Source: CAYVTD01 sp964454445
GTDB lineage: Bacteria; Bacteroidota; Ignavibacteria; Kapaibacteriales; UBA2268
Assembly (NCBI GenBank): GCA_964454445.1
Contig: CAYVTD010000014.1
Coordinates: 1 to 60,537 of the forward strand
Length of the DNA: 60,537 bases
Reading direction: 5' to 3'
Below, piece by piece: positions 26,758-36,064 of the stretch. Position numbers and translations under genes: made by a program. The notes under the pieces are model-generated. The model did no database searches and was not told the origin of the DNA. It saw nothing but the letters and a program-made list of their open reading frames with translations. Position 1 is the stretch's first letter, and each line of letters opens with the position of its first letter.

Positions 26758-28501
26758 AGTTTTTCAAAGAGATAATGATTTTAAATATAGTTCCTTGATT
26801 ACTAATGCTCTTCAACTCCATATTGCCACCGTGTAATTCCAAGGCACGCTTGACCACAGCAAGCCCTAAACCGGTACCAGAGATATTGCCTACATTTGAG
26901 GCACGATGGAATAGTTCGAATATCTCCGTTTGTTCTGATTGTGGTATCCCTATACCATAATCTTGAACAATAAAAACACAAGTTTCTCCATCAAAGATTA
27001 TATTAAACTCAACCTGGGAGTCGTCTGGAGAATACTTTAAAGCATTAGTAAGTAAATTAATAAAAATCTGTCTAATCAGGTCTTCGTCGAGCATCGCAAG
27101 CCCCTCATCGACATTGCATTCAAGATTGATTTGACGCTCTGTGCCATAAAGAATAATCGATTCGTTCACAATTTCTTTTGCTATCTTGCAAATATCTACC
27201 GACCTTGGTTGAAAACTTAAGCTAGCAGAGTCAGATTTCCCAAGGAAAATAACATTCTCAATCATTCCAGTCATATTATCGACAGATTTTAAAATTCTGG
27301 TCAAATAATTATCGACATCTTCATCACTTAATTGTGAACGAAATTTTTTAAGCATCTGTGCCGCAGAATTTATCAAAGTCATTGGAGTGCGAAACTCGTG
27401 TGAGATCATAGATATAAACTGCGTCTTCATATAGTTTAAATCTTTTTCCTTGCTAAGCAATTCAGAAAGTTTTTCTTCGGCAATCTTTCGTTCGTAGATC
27501 TCGTTTTTCAGCTTTTGAACTGTCTCATTAAGATCCTCGGTTCGCTCCTGAACTTTTAACTCGAGCAATTCGTTCGATTGGATGAGTTCTTGCGATTTAC
27601 GCTTTTGTTCCGTTATTTCAGAGAAGCTTTCTATTCGATATCTTTTATTAGCTATATTAATATTTGAAAAAGCCCTTAATATAGGTATTCTACCTCCATC
27701 TGGTCTAATTATTAGATCTTCAAAATTGCGCGAAAACTTTACTTGTTCATCTATAACATCCCTGGATTCGAGCATTTCAAAGAAAGCTGAAGAGCTTTTT
27801 TCTAGCAACTCGCCATATTTCAAACCTATTATCTTGTATGCGGTATCGTTTACATTCACTATCCTGTCAGAAACAATATCAATAACAATAATTGCTGTAT
27901 CAACTGATTGGAAAATTGCCTGTAACTCACGATTGCTCTGCGACAGATCCATCGACCTTGATGCTATCTTTTGCTCTAAAAGAGAATGATCTCTTCGCAA
28001 TTGAGCTATTAAGAAAGAGTTCTCGAGTTTGTTTGAAAATATGCTAGCAAAAAAAGCTGTAATTTTGATTTTGTAAAATTCCAATTCGTCGGATAATTTT
28101 ATAAAAGTTTGTATAATTATTCCGATAGGTCCTCCTGAAGCAATCAAAGGGATGACCACACAATTACCATTGCAATTGCCCGATTTTTTATTGGGATATC
28201 GAGCTATCTTGCTGGTTTCCAAAGCCATACCAATAGTTCCATATTCGACCAAGCACTCATATAATTCAGTGGCTTCGTTCTTAAATGAATAAGGGATACT
28301 CGCCCGATGAACAAATTCATAAGAGTCTTTATCTAGAATAAACAAACTGACAGTTAAAGTATCAGGAAAACCTTTCAAAACGTTTAAGCCCTGATTGATA
28401 ATATCAGGCAAACTATCCAAACTCGACATTGATTGCATATAAGCAAGCACTGCCTCAGAACTTGTGTCAATTTGTTTGCTATATGTTTCTTTTTCTATCA
28501 T
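26750..28501 (-). CDS. Sensor histidine kinase (GAF-PAS-HisKA-HATPase)
   Basis: 583 aa, apparently soluble. A GAF-like domain (about 25-165, including GNCVVIPLIASGGPIGIIIQ) contains two cysteines in KSGNCNGNC, then a coiled coil, a PAS domain (about 195-300) and a second coiled coil. The kinase core has H368 in FISMISHEFRTPMTLINSA, N-box INLLTNALKYSP, and G-boxes DYGIGIPQ and GTGLGLAVVKRA. It overlaps the hybrid kinase downstream by 8 bp and follows the HDOD gene by 20 bp. The signal is unknown; GAF and PAS point to a cytosolic small-molecule or redox input. Confidence 0.9.
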   Translation of the reverse strand: MIEKETYSKQIDTSSEAVLAYMQSMSSLDSLPDIINQGLNVLKGFPDTLTVSLFILDKDSYEFVHRASIPYSFKNEATELYECLVEYGTIGMALETSKIARYPNKKSGNCNGNCVVIPLIASGGPIGIIIQTFIKLSDELEFYKIKITAFFASIFSNKLENSFLIAQLRRDHSLLEQKIASRSMDLSQSNRELQAIFQSVDTAIIVIDIVSDRIVNVNDTAYKIIGLKYGELLEKSSSAFFEMLESRDVIDEQVKFSRNFEDLIIRPDGGRIPILRAFSNINIANKRYRIESFSEITEQKRKSQELIQSNELLELKVQERTEDLNETVQKLKNEIYERKIAEEKLSELLSKEKDLNYMKTQFISMISHEFRTPMTLINSAAQMLKKFRSQLSDEDVDNYLTRILKSVDNMTGMIENVIFLGKSDSASLSFQPRSVDICKIAKEIVNESIILYGTERQINLECNVDEGLAMLDEDLIRQIFINLLTNALKYSPDDSQVEFNIIFDGETCVFIVQDYGIGIPQSEQTEIFELFHRASNVGNISGTGLGLAVVKRALELHGGNMELKSISNQGTIFKIIISLKNYG

Positions 28502-28521
28502 TAAATTGCAAAATACCTTCT

Positions 28522-29367
28522 TTACAACGAGAAAAGAACTAATGATTCTTGATAAAACAAATCGATTTCAGGCACAATCAAAGAAAAACAATTATGTGGA
28601 ATTTTCAAGTATTCTAGAACTTCAGGATAGGGTTCGGGAATAATATAATCTCCTGGATTGCCGAGTTGCATCATACGGACAACAATATTAGCAATATGAA
28701 CTATTGCTGATAAATCGTGCACTTTGCCATTGACCATACCAGAGTAATGATATCTAATGGCATTTTTAATATTTAACGGCATTTTCCACTTTTCACCAAT
28801 CAGTTCACCAGCAATTGTATGAGTTATTCCAAGCATATCCGATTCGGCATCACGAATATTCAGATTATTTTCGCAAGCGAAATCGATTACTTTAATATAT
28901 TCGTTACCAAGATAACGTATAAAAAGCAATTTGCCAATATCGTGGATAATGCCAGCTATGAAACAATTCTCTACATTCTCAGCTTTAATAGTCTTAGCTA
29001 TCGTTCTCGATGCTACTCCGACACCTATTGAGTGCTTCCACAAATCGACAATATTAAAACCAGAGTGACTGCTCGAACTTTTAAAAATGTCCCAGATGGA
29101 TATTGTAATAATTATATTCTTTACCTCTTCAAAACCAATGTAGAAAATTGCTTGGGATATAGTGTCTATTTTGCCTGGGAAACCATAAAAAGCAGAATTA
29201 GCAACCTTTAAGATTTTCATCGCAGAAGCTTGATCTCTTGAAATTACATTGGCAGCATCTGAAAACGTTGACCTTGGATCAGTCATCACTTCAGCAAGGG
29301 CAGAAAAAATTGTCGGTAGAGTTGGAAAATCATCTACACTACGAATTATTTTTTCAAAAATATCCAA
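28522..29367 (-). CDS. HDOD-domain protein
   Basis: 281 aa, nearly all an HDOD domain (metal-dependent phosphohydrolase-like, from about residue 5 to 220): VDDFPTLPTIFSALAEVM, DQASAMKILKVANSAFYGFPGKI, then GIIHDIGKLLFIRYLG and HYHYSG-like elements. HDOD proteins serve as signalling adaptors in two-component and c-di-GMP systems. The start is TTG, fixed by the domain beginning immediately and by AGGA 8 bp upstream; no ATG precedes the domain. Second gene of the signalling run, 3 bp after a 110-aa protein. Confidence 0.88.
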   Translation of the reverse strand: MDIFEKIIRSVDDFPTLPTIFSALAEVMTDPRSTFSDAANVISRDQASAMKILKVANSAFYGFPGKIDTISQAIFYIGFEEVKNIIITISIWDIFKSSSSHSGFNIVDLWKHSIGVGVASRTIAKTIKAENVENCFIAGIIHDIGKLLFIRYLGNEYIKVIDFACENNLNIRDAESDMLGITHTIAGELIGEKWKMPLNIKNAIRYHYSGMVNGKVHDLSAIVHIANIVVRMMQLGNPGDYIIPEPYPEVLEYLKIPHNCFSLIVPEIDLFYQESLVLFSL

Positions 29368-29370
29368 TTT

Positions 29371-29703
29371 CTAATCCTTTTCTTTTTGCTTTTGAGCTTT
29401 AGCTAAATAAAGAGCTACCGAATCTAACAAATCGTTTTCACATTCGTTCTTTGGTTTCCATTGCATTTTTTGAAATAGACCTTCCCTAGCATGCGTAATC
29501 ATTTCTTCAGTTATTTCAACTTCAGAATCATTATCGTCAGATTTTACCACAATTGCCTTCACATTCCAAGTTTTCAATATCATTTGCTTTTTCTTATCGA
29601 GAATTGTCCCGGAAGGCAAGAGTGTTTGCCCATATTTATTTGTTACAGGTTCAGCGAGGATCATATCCATTTTTATGTCGTTTATATTTATTAATTGTGC
29701 CAT
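29371..29703 (-). CDS. Small protein resembling an HD-GYP-associated N-terminal domain
   Basis: 110 aa, soluble. The first 60 residues (INDIKMDMILAEPVTNKYGQ, then LLPSGTILDKKKQMILKTWNVKAIVV) match in pattern the small beta-rich module (V.pGMvLaedV.d..G.lLLp.Gt.Lt) found in front of HD or HD-GYP domains. Here it is a free-standing protein followed, 3 bp later, by an HDOD gene. It likely cooperates with HDOD and the two kinases. This is inference; the C-terminal 45 residues are charged and unrecognised. Confidence 0.6.
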   Translation of the reverse strand: MAQLININDIKMDMILAEPVTNKYGQTLLPSGTILDKKKQMILKTWNVKAIVVKSDDNDSEVEITEEMITHAREGLFQKMQWKPKNECENDLLDSVALYLAKAQKQKEKD

Positions 29704-29781
29704 AATATATTCCTAGAAAAATTCATACCAAATTTTGTAACTTATTATAAATTAAGATAGTTAGCTAAGCGATAAAAAAAG

Positions 29782-30840
29782 TTAAAATTCTTCTCCGAGT
29801 TTCTCGGAAATTATTTTTTTTATCTTGCTAAATTCTTTGAGCAGTTTGGGGAGGTTCTTTAAAGCGGCGATTTCCTTGAATGCCTCCATCGATTCTTTTG
29901 CAGGTGAGCCAAAGTAAGATGCTCCTTCGATAGAAAGCGACTTTGCAGTCCCCGATTGAGCCATTAGAGTTACATCGTCGGCAGTATGAGCATGACCTGC
30001 TATACCTGTCTGAGCGCCTAAACGATTGCGTTTTCCGATGATTGTGCTGCCAGCCACACCGGCTTGACCAGCCATGGCTGTATGCTCTCCGATATAGCAA
30101 TTATGGGCTATCATTATTAAATTATCGATTTTCACTCCTTTTGCAATAATGGTGCTACCTACTAATGCGCAATCAATAGTAGTGTTTGCACCTATCTCGA
30201 CATCATCTTCTATGATAACATTGCCAATTTGAGGTATCTTTTTAAAAGATTTGTCGGGATTTTCAATAAATCCGAAACCGTCTGCCCCTATCACTGCCCC
30301 AGGATTAATGATACAATTCTTGCCAATGATTGTATCGCTGCAAATAACACAATTTGAATGAATTATTGTTCCCTCGCCGATACTGATATTATCATACAAT
30401 ACAACACCGGGCATTATCACACAATCCTTCCCAATTTTGCACGATTGGCCAATAACAACAGAAGCGCCAATATGGCAACTAGGGTGAAGCTCAGTGCTCG
30501 AATGTATAGTGGCATTAGGATGAACAAACGAATCTCTTTTCTTTTTTTGAGCGTCAATCATCATAATCAAGCTTGAGAATGCTTTATATGGTTCTGCGTG
30601 CTTAATAATTGTCTCACAGCTTACGAGAGAGCCGTTGAAATCAAGTGGTACAAGAATGCAAGAAGCCTTTGTATCGGCTAATTGGTGCTTGTATTTTGGG
30701 TCATAATAAAATGTTAAATCGCCCGGTTTGGCAAAACTCAGGCGATTCAAATCATTTACAATAACATTGGGATTTCCGTAGAGTGTTCCTCCAGTGATTT
30801 CGGCTATTTTTTTTCCTGTTAAAGATTTTTGAAAAGGCAT
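29782..30840 (-). CDS. lpxD: UDP-3-O-acylglucosamine N-acyltransferase LpxD
   Basis: 352 aa. An N-terminal uridine-binding domain (to about residue 105) is followed by a left-handed beta-helix of hexapeptide repeats (about 107-300) and a C-terminal helical extension. The catalytic histidine is H246 in IDNLIMIAHNCYIGEHT, and GADGFGF binds the substrate. It catalyses the third step of lipid A synthesis, so the organism makes lipopolysaccharide. It is the last gene of the uppS-bamA-ompH-ompH-lpxD run, 45 bp after the second ompH. Confidence 0.96.
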   Translation of the reverse strand: MPFQKSLTGKKIAEITGGTLYGNPNVIVNDLNRLSFAKPGDLTFYYDPKYKHQLADTKASCILVPLDFNGSLVSCETIIKHAEPYKAFSSLIMMIDAQKKKRDSFVHPNATIHSSTELHPSCHIGASVVIGQSCKIGKDCVIMPGVVLYDNISIGEGTIIHSNCVICSDTIIGKNCIINPGAVIGADGFGFIENPDKSFKKIPQIGNVIIEDDVEIGANTTIDCALVGSTIIAKGVKIDNLIMIAHNCYIGEHTAMAGQAGVAGSTIIGKRNRLGAQTGIAGHAHTADDVTLMAQSGTAKSLSIEGASYFGSPAKESMEAFKEIAALKNLPKLLKEFSKIKKIISEKLGEEF

Positions 30841-30885
30841 TTTTTCTTATATTGTTTATAAGTTTAAAAAACGATATTTTATGAA

Positions 30886-31656
30886 TTATCTATCAGGTCC
30901 TTCCGGTAGCTTTTCGTTTGGTGGCGTTGATTCTTCAGGCCTTAAGAATCCTGGTCTGCCTGGTCCCGGAGATCCAGGTTTTTCTGGTTCTTTTGGGGTT
31001 ATTTCTGTATTTTCGTCGCTGCTACCCCTTCGAGAACGTTTTCTTGAAGATGGCGGCGTCTTTGGTTCGATTTTCTGATTTCTTGGATCGGCATCAATTT
31101 TTGATTGCAAATCCTTTTCCATTTCATTGACATCTACTCCAAGTTTGCGTAAAACTTTCAAAGTAAGATCGTATTTATAGTTGGAATAAGGCATTGGCTG
31201 CAAACTTTTATCAAAAACGAAGTCGATTCCTTCATCGGAGGCAGTCTCCTGTACAGCGGCAAAGATTTTCTTTTCAACAGGTTGAAGTATGGCTTGGACT
31301 AAGCCTTCGTATTCGCCGCCAGTTTCAAATTTCTTGCGAGCATAAGTTGCTCTTTCCCTGTTGGCATCTTCAAGAAGTCTATCTTTTTCCATCTTTTCTT
31401 GTTCACTCCAGACAAGACGATTCTTTTGTATCTCAAACTTAAGGTCTTCGATATGCTTGTCCATAGCGGCGAGCTCGCGTTTCCATTCTTCGACAAATGA
31501 ATTAATACGCTGGTCGGCAAGCTTTGCTTCCGGGAATTTATCGCGAATCAAGTCAGAGGAAATAAAGCCAAATTTTTGAGAATAGGATAAAGCAGGCATA
31601 ATGGCTATTAAAACAACCATTATAAAGAATCTTTTTTTCATTATTTTGAAAACCAT
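30886..31656 (-). CDS. OmpH/Skp-family periplasmic chaperone with Pro-rich tail
   Basis: 256 aa. A signal peptide (PALSYSQ) precedes an OmpH core of long helices (about 27-185) with the family pattern KFGFISSDLIRDKFPEAK and IDFVFDKS near the end. The last 70 residues are an extra low-complexity tail rich in Pro, Lys/Arg and Glu (TPPSSRKRSRRGSSDENTE, then PGSPGPGRPG), absent from ordinary Skp. A Met five codons in (MKKRFF) is the alternative start and gives a more typical signal peptide. Paralogue of the next gene upstream; Skp chaperones escort outer-membrane proteins to BamA. Confidence 0.85.
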   Translation of the reverse strand: MVFKIMKKRFFIMVVLIAIMPALSYSQKFGFISSDLIRDKFPEAKLADQRINSFVEEWKRELAAMDKHIEDLKFEIQKNRLVWSEQEKMEKDRLLEDANRERATYARKKFETGGEYEGLVQAILQPVEKKIFAAVQETASDEGIDFVFDKSLQPMPYSNYKYDLTLKVLRKLGVDVNEMEKDLQSKIDADPRNQKIEPKTPPSSRKRSRRGSSDENTEITPKEPEKPGSPGPGRPGFLRPEESTPPNEKLPEGPDR

Positions 31657-31706
31657 ATTTTTTCTCTTATCTTTGAATTAATAATATGAGAGAAAATCGA
31701 TAAAAT

Positions 31707-31792
31707 AGTCATTCCGGACGAAATTGCTGGTGAATTTCTATGAGAAGAGCTTTATATTATTTGAGAAGTAGAAAGAATCGCCCGGAATGACT
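31707..31792. repeat. Inverted repeat between the two ompH genes
   Basis: Arms of 14 bp, AGTCATTCCGGACG and CGCCCGGAATGACT, pair with one mismatch around a 58-nt spacer; an inner TTTCTA/TAGAAA (31735-31740 and 31769-31774) nests inside. It could be a transcribed hairpin that adjusts expression of downstream ompH2-lpxD, or a small mobile repeat. Confidence 0.5.
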
Positions 31793-31869
31793 GTTCCTTA
31801 CATTTTCAAACAACGCTCAAAGACTTAAACGAAGATTAATGAAAAATCTTTTAGTATTGTTCATATATT

Positions 31870-32400
31870 TTATTGACCTTTGCCTCTTTTTAACATATCT
31901 AAAACTTTATATGTTATATCCATTTTATCCTCGCTGAATAGCACCGCCGAACTGGTCTTGTCGAGAACAAGATTGATGGACTCATCTTTAGATACCTCTG
32001 CAATAGCTTTCTGAATCTTCTCTCTTATTGGTGCTAAAAGATTATCTCTCATCGTAGCAACTTCTCCGTTCATACCTAGCTTTTCCTCTTGGAATTGCAG
32101 TCCTTGTTGCTGTATTGCCCGCAGTGCATCTTCCTCTTTTTTCACTTGGTCAGGTGTCATCATCGCTTTTTGCTTTTCATACTGCTGATAGCGTTCCTGC
32201 AGATTCTGCTCCATCTTCATCAATGAATCGCGATATTGAACAGTTAATTTTTTTAATCGGTCGTCAGCTTCTTTTGCTTCTGGCATCTCTTTTGCAATGA
32301 CAGACACATCGACTATTCCAACTTTAAATGGTTTCTGTGCCATTACTGCTTGCGATACAATTAAAAACGCCAAAATGATTCCAAATACAAATTTTTTCAT
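31870..32400 (-). CDS. OmpH/Skp-family periplasmic chaperone
   Basis: 176 aa, the normal Skp size. A signal peptide ending in AVMA precedes long coiled helices rich in Gln, Glu and Lys (LKKLTVQYRDSLMKMEQNL, then EEKLGMNGEVATMRDN) and a C-terminal beta motif INLVLDKTSSAVLFSEDKMD. It forms trimeric periplasmic holdases for unfolded outer-membrane proteins. It lies 152 bp downstream of bamA and upstream of a second, tailed ompH. Confidence 0.93.
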   Translation of the reverse strand: MKKFVFGIILAFLIVSQAVMAQKPFKVGIVDVSVIAKEMPEAKEADDRLKKLTVQYRDSLMKMEQNLQERYQQYEKQKAMMTPDQVKKEEDALRAIQQQGLQFQEEKLGMNGEVATMRDNLLAPIREKIQKAIAEVSKDESINLVLDKTSSAVLFSEDKMDITYKVLDMLKRGKGQ

Positions 32401-32552
32401 TACTAAATGCTCCTTTTTGTTAATAAAAATATAATTTTTTCCTGCTAAAATATTTTAGAAAAACCTTGTTTCAAAATATTTAATGCTAAACGAGTATTCC
32501 ATAGTTAATTATATACGATTAGATTAGTATTCTCATTTATTCTTTTAATAAA

Positions 32553-34931
32553 TTACCTTTGACCTAGATGGAACAGGAAGGTCCAACCCGATCTTAGTCC
32601 AGTTTTATCGTCAATGTCAAATCCATATCCATAGCTAAAACCAATGATACCAATGGGATTGAGCAATACTTGCACTCCCACGCCTGCAGATCGCTTCAAG
32701 TCGAATGGATCCGTTTGCTTTAAGTTGTTCCATACATTGCCGGCTTCAGCAAAACCATAGAAATACACCGGCATCGGACTCAAAGATAGGGCAAATCGCA
32801 ATTCTGCAGTGTGTAATGTTTGCACTCCTCCTCCATAAGTCGGGCCAATTGCCCTATCATCATATCCACGCATTGGAGTAACTCCAAAACCACTCAGCCC
32901 GCTACCACCCATATAATAAAGCTCGATTGGAGGTATGGTTGTATCGGTTTTAAATCCTGAAACATAACCAAAGCTTGTTTTTAAATAAAGCACAACTCTG
33001 TCCATTTCATCAATTTTCATCAACGGGGCAAGCATTTCATAGTTCATTTCAGTTTTAAAGTAGTCAGTTGTCCCCAAACCAACAGCAGCCATTGCCCAAC
33101 TACCCGATAAAGAGAACCGCGACCCATTAGCCGGGAAAAATGGATGGTCAAGACTTGATCGCGAAATGGTCCCGCCTAAAGTTACTTCTGTAGAGAGACC
33201 TTCACGATAATAATATCCAGAGGTGCCTTCCACCAGGTTTTCTTGCACTCGGAAATTGCCATCTATACGAAAATAATCGTCGGGCCAACGCAAACGCCTG
33301 CCAAGATTGACCATTGCACCAACTCGGCGTAGATTATATGTCCATCGCAGCCAAGTATAATAAAGGTTAAAGCCAACAGATATTGGCTCGTCGAAAAGCC
33401 AAGGCTCAGCAAAACCAAGTGAGAAAGTCTGATAGCGGTTTGCTTGACCAAATTCGGCATTGAAATTGAGCATTTGCCCTCCCCCACCGAAAAATGGCTC
33501 AGAAAGTGAGAAATTGTTCAAAGTAAAGCCTACCGCTCCTGTTAAACCAAATGAACCGGCAAAACCGATGGAGGCATTTATCATATCTGTGGACTGCTCT
33601 TCTACGTGATAGACCAAATCAACTTCGGTGAAATCACGTCCAGTACCAACTGGTTTGACGTCAGGTTTGAGAGCTTCGGGATTAAAATAGTTTAAGGCGC
33701 CCAAAGCACGAATGCTTCGTATGATTGCCGCTCTGTTGAAATAATCCCCAGGCATTGTGTATAGCTCTCTTCTAATAACTTTATCTTTAGTCTTATTATT
33801 GCCTTCAATAATGTTTTTTCTAACTTTAATCCTCTTGTTTTCAATCACTTTAATAATAATATCAATCGAATCCTCGCCAATTCTTTTTTCTTCTTTTGTA
33901 AATTGAGCTTGCAGATAACCATTATTGAGATAAACAGAAGAAACGTCGGTTTGGTCTTCGTTGCCATAGAGATTCATATCAAAGCTCTCGACATTGTAAG
34001 GCATTCCTTTTTGGAAATCGAGGCGTGGAGCTAAGTATTCTGCCGGATAAACTATATTGCCAATGAAATCTACGTTTCTTATGTAAATTTTTTTTCCTTC
34101 GTTAACCCATAGTTTGAGAAAGACCTTCTTCTTTTCTTCGTCATAAATAACAGTATCGCGTAAAAGCTCGCCATCGATGAAACCATTCTTTTTAAAAAAT
34201 GGCTTGATCAGTTTTTTATCTTCTTCATATTTCCTTATATCAAATTTGTCGGAAGACCAAAACTCGAACCACCATTTAGTTTTCGTGTCCTTAAAGGCAT
34301 CGGCTATATCGCCGTCAGAAAAATGCTCACTGCCAAAAAATTCGATTGATGCAACGTGGAAATTTGTCCCTTCTTCGATCCAAAGTGAGAGATCGAAAAA
34401 CAAACCGGAATCGACTGGCACAAGCTCATTTTCAATTTTTGCATACATCAAGCCTTCTTTTTCATAAGTAAGCTTTAGCGACCTTATTGCCTTATAAACA
34501 ACAAAGGGAGATATGATATCGCCTCTTGACAGTCCGAGCGCTGTTTTTATCTCAAGATCCTTTAATTCCTTGTTGTTTCTTATCAAAATTTTGTTTAAGC
34601 GGGGATACTCTGCTACTTTTATTGTAAGCATAATGCCATCGCCAATTATTTTATCAACAAGCACCTCCACATCAGAAAACTGTCTTTTCTGCCATAAGCT
34701 TCTTAAAGCTCGGGAAAGCTTGTTTAAATCCGGCAAAGTTATTTGATCTCCTGGACGCAACCCAGAAAGAGTGATAATAGTTTGCTCGTCAGCATAAGTA
34801 TTACCTTGCACACTTACACCAAGTATTGTATAGTTCTTGGCTTCCGAAGGTTTCTGGCAATGCACGGTAGCAGCAGAAATAAAAAGCAATACAACTGATA
34901 TGAGCGTAATGCACTTATTACTTAAAAACAT
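32553..34931 (-). CDS. bamA: Outer-membrane protein assembly factor BamA
   Basis: 792 aa. A signal peptide (VHCQ) precedes about five POTRA domains (residues 30-410; first one NYTILGVSVQGNTYADEQTI) and a 16-strand barrel with conserved motifs such as FSLSEPFFGGGGQMLNF, GFAEPWLFDEPISVG and MRGYDDRAIGP (the loop-6 region). It inserts beta-barrel proteins into the outer membrane. The C-terminus reads ...FLFHLGQR; the final residue is Arg, whereas family members usually end in an aromatic residue. Its start overlaps the 3' end of uppS by 14 bp. Confidence 0.96.
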   Translation of the reverse strand: MFLSNKCITLISVVLLFISAATVHCQKPSEAKNYTILGVSVQGNTYADEQTIITLSGLRPGDQITLPDLNKLSRALRSLWQKRQFSDVEVLVDKIIGDGIMLTIKVAEYPRLNKILIRNNKELKDLEIKTALGLSRGDIISPFVVYKAIRSLKLTYEKEGLMYAKIENELVPVDSGLFFDLSLWIEEGTNFHVASIEFFGSEHFSDGDIADAFKDTKTKWWFEFWSSDKFDIRKYEEDKKLIKPFFKKNGFIDGELLRDTVIYDEEKKKVFLKLWVNEGKKIYIRNVDFIGNIVYPAEYLAPRLDFQKGMPYNVESFDMNLYGNEDQTDVSSVYLNNGYLQAQFTKEEKRIGEDSIDIIIKVIENKRIKVRKNIIEGNNKTKDKVIRRELYTMPGDYFNRAAIIRSIRALGALNYFNPEALKPDVKPVGTGRDFTEVDLVYHVEEQSTDMINASIGFAGSFGLTGAVGFTLNNFSLSEPFFGGGGQMLNFNAEFGQANRYQTFSLGFAEPWLFDEPISVGFNLYYTWLRWTYNLRRVGAMVNLGRRLRWPDDYFRIDGNFRVQENLVEGTSGYYYREGLSTEVTLGGTISRSSLDHPFFPANGSRFSLSGSWAMAAVGLGTTDYFKTEMNYEMLAPLMKIDEMDRVVLYLKTSFGYVSGFKTDTTIPPIELYYMGGSGLSGFGVTPMRGYDDRAIGPTYGGGVQTLHTAELRFALSLSPMPVYFYGFAEAGNVWNNLKQTDPFDLKRSAGVGVQVLLNPIGIIGFSYGYGFDIDDKTGLRSGWTFLFHLGQR

Positions 34932-35748
34932 TAATCACTCTCTTTAAATATGAATCTTTATTGTCTGCCTTGCTGTCGAGTTGGCTGGAGGTCCGCCCAA
35001 AGCGACGCTCTCTTGTCTGGTAGCTCTTGAGAGCTTCGTAAAATTCTTCGCGTCTAAATTCGGGCCAATATTTTTCTGTGATGTAAAACTCGCCATAAGC
35101 CATTTCCCAAAGCATAAAATTGCTCAGGCGCATCTCGCCACTGCTACGAATCAAAAAATCAGGATCGGGCAATTCACTTGTGGTTAGATAACGTGAAAAG
35201 AGCTCGTCACTGATGTCTTCCGGCGACACTTTACCACGCCTTACGTCGAGGGCAATCATTTGAACAGCGCGTACTATATCCCATCTGCTGCTATAGCTAA
35301 GAGCAAGCGTCAGAGTTAGTCCAGTGTTCTCTTTTGTTTTTTCGATAGCAGAAAATAAAACAGATTGCACTTGCTTAGGTAGCGAATTAAGCTTGCCAAT
35401 GCTTTTCAAACGAACATTGTTTTGATGAAGCTCGTCGATTTCCTGTTTTAAATAATGCTCGAGTAATTTCATTAATATATTAACTTCGGTGTGAGGTCTA
35501 TTCCAATTTTCGATGGAAAAAGCATAAAGAGTTAAATATTTTATGTCTAATTGTGAAGAAACTTTCACGATATCCCTAACACTTTCGATGCCTTCTCTAT
35601 GCCCTTCGGTGCGGACAAGCTTCCGTTCTTCAGCCCAACGTCCATTGCCGTCCATAATGATAGCAATATGCCGAGGCAACTTGCCACCATTTATAATACT
35701 ATCCTGTCTGATTTTGTCGTCAGGAGCTTTATCTATTGTCCAATCCAA
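34918..35748 (-). CDS. uppS: Undecaprenyl diphosphate synthase (isoprenyl transferase)
   Basis: 276 aa. The cis-prenyltransferase signature HIAIIMDGNGRWA includes catalytic D33, followed by GHREGIESV and later PDFLIRSSGEMRLSNFMLWE and FYITEKYWPEF. It makes the C55 lipid carrier for peptidoglycan and O-antigen. The start is TTG at 35748, supported by GGAG 6 bp upstream and by an in-frame stop immediately before. It heads the envelope operon and overlaps bamA by 14 bp. Confidence 0.94.
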   Translation of the reverse strand: MDWTIDKAPDDKIRQDSIINGGKLPRHIAIIMDGNGRWAEERKLVRTEGHREGIESVRDIVKVSSQLDIKYLTLYAFSIENWNRPHTEVNILMKLLEHYLKQEIDELHQNNVRLKSIGKLNSLPKQVQSVLFSAIEKTKENTGLTLTLALSYSSRWDIVRAVQMIALDVRRGKVSPEDISDELFSRYLTTSELPDPDFLIRSSGEMRLSNFMLWEMAYGEFYITEKYWPEFRREEFYEALKSYQTRERRFGRTSSQLDSKADNKDSYLKRVINVFK

Positions 35749-35968
35749 ATGTTACTCCATTGGAAATTTTTTAAATTTAACTCAATAACCCGATTAAATG
35801 CAATAAACTAACCTAATTTGTATTAATTATATAAGTCATTAAGACGCAGAAACAGAAACGAGAATTATATAATTTTATTTTCTTATACCTTTGAAGTTGC
35901 AAAATTAGCTCAAATAGAAATAATTTCAAAAAATTACTTGCAGAAATGAAAAAATGTAAAGAGTTTTT

Positions 35969-35999
35969 TTTGTTATTTAAAAACCGTTTTGTAAATTTG
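35969..35999 (+). promoter_or_regulatory. Bacteroidota-type promoter of the HU gene
   Basis: The intergenic gap 35749-36064 between divergent uppS and HU is very AT-rich and otherwise empty. TTTG at 35969-35972, a 19-bp spacer, and TAAATTTG at 35992-35999 match the Bacteroidota consensus TTTG-N19-TAnnTTTG exactly. Transcription would begin near 36006, leaving a 5' leader of about 60 nt. Confidence 0.75.
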
Positions 36000-36064
36000 A
36001 ATTCTTTGTAATTGATTATATGATAATTATTTTTGTTTCATTCATTATCTCATAGGAACACAAT

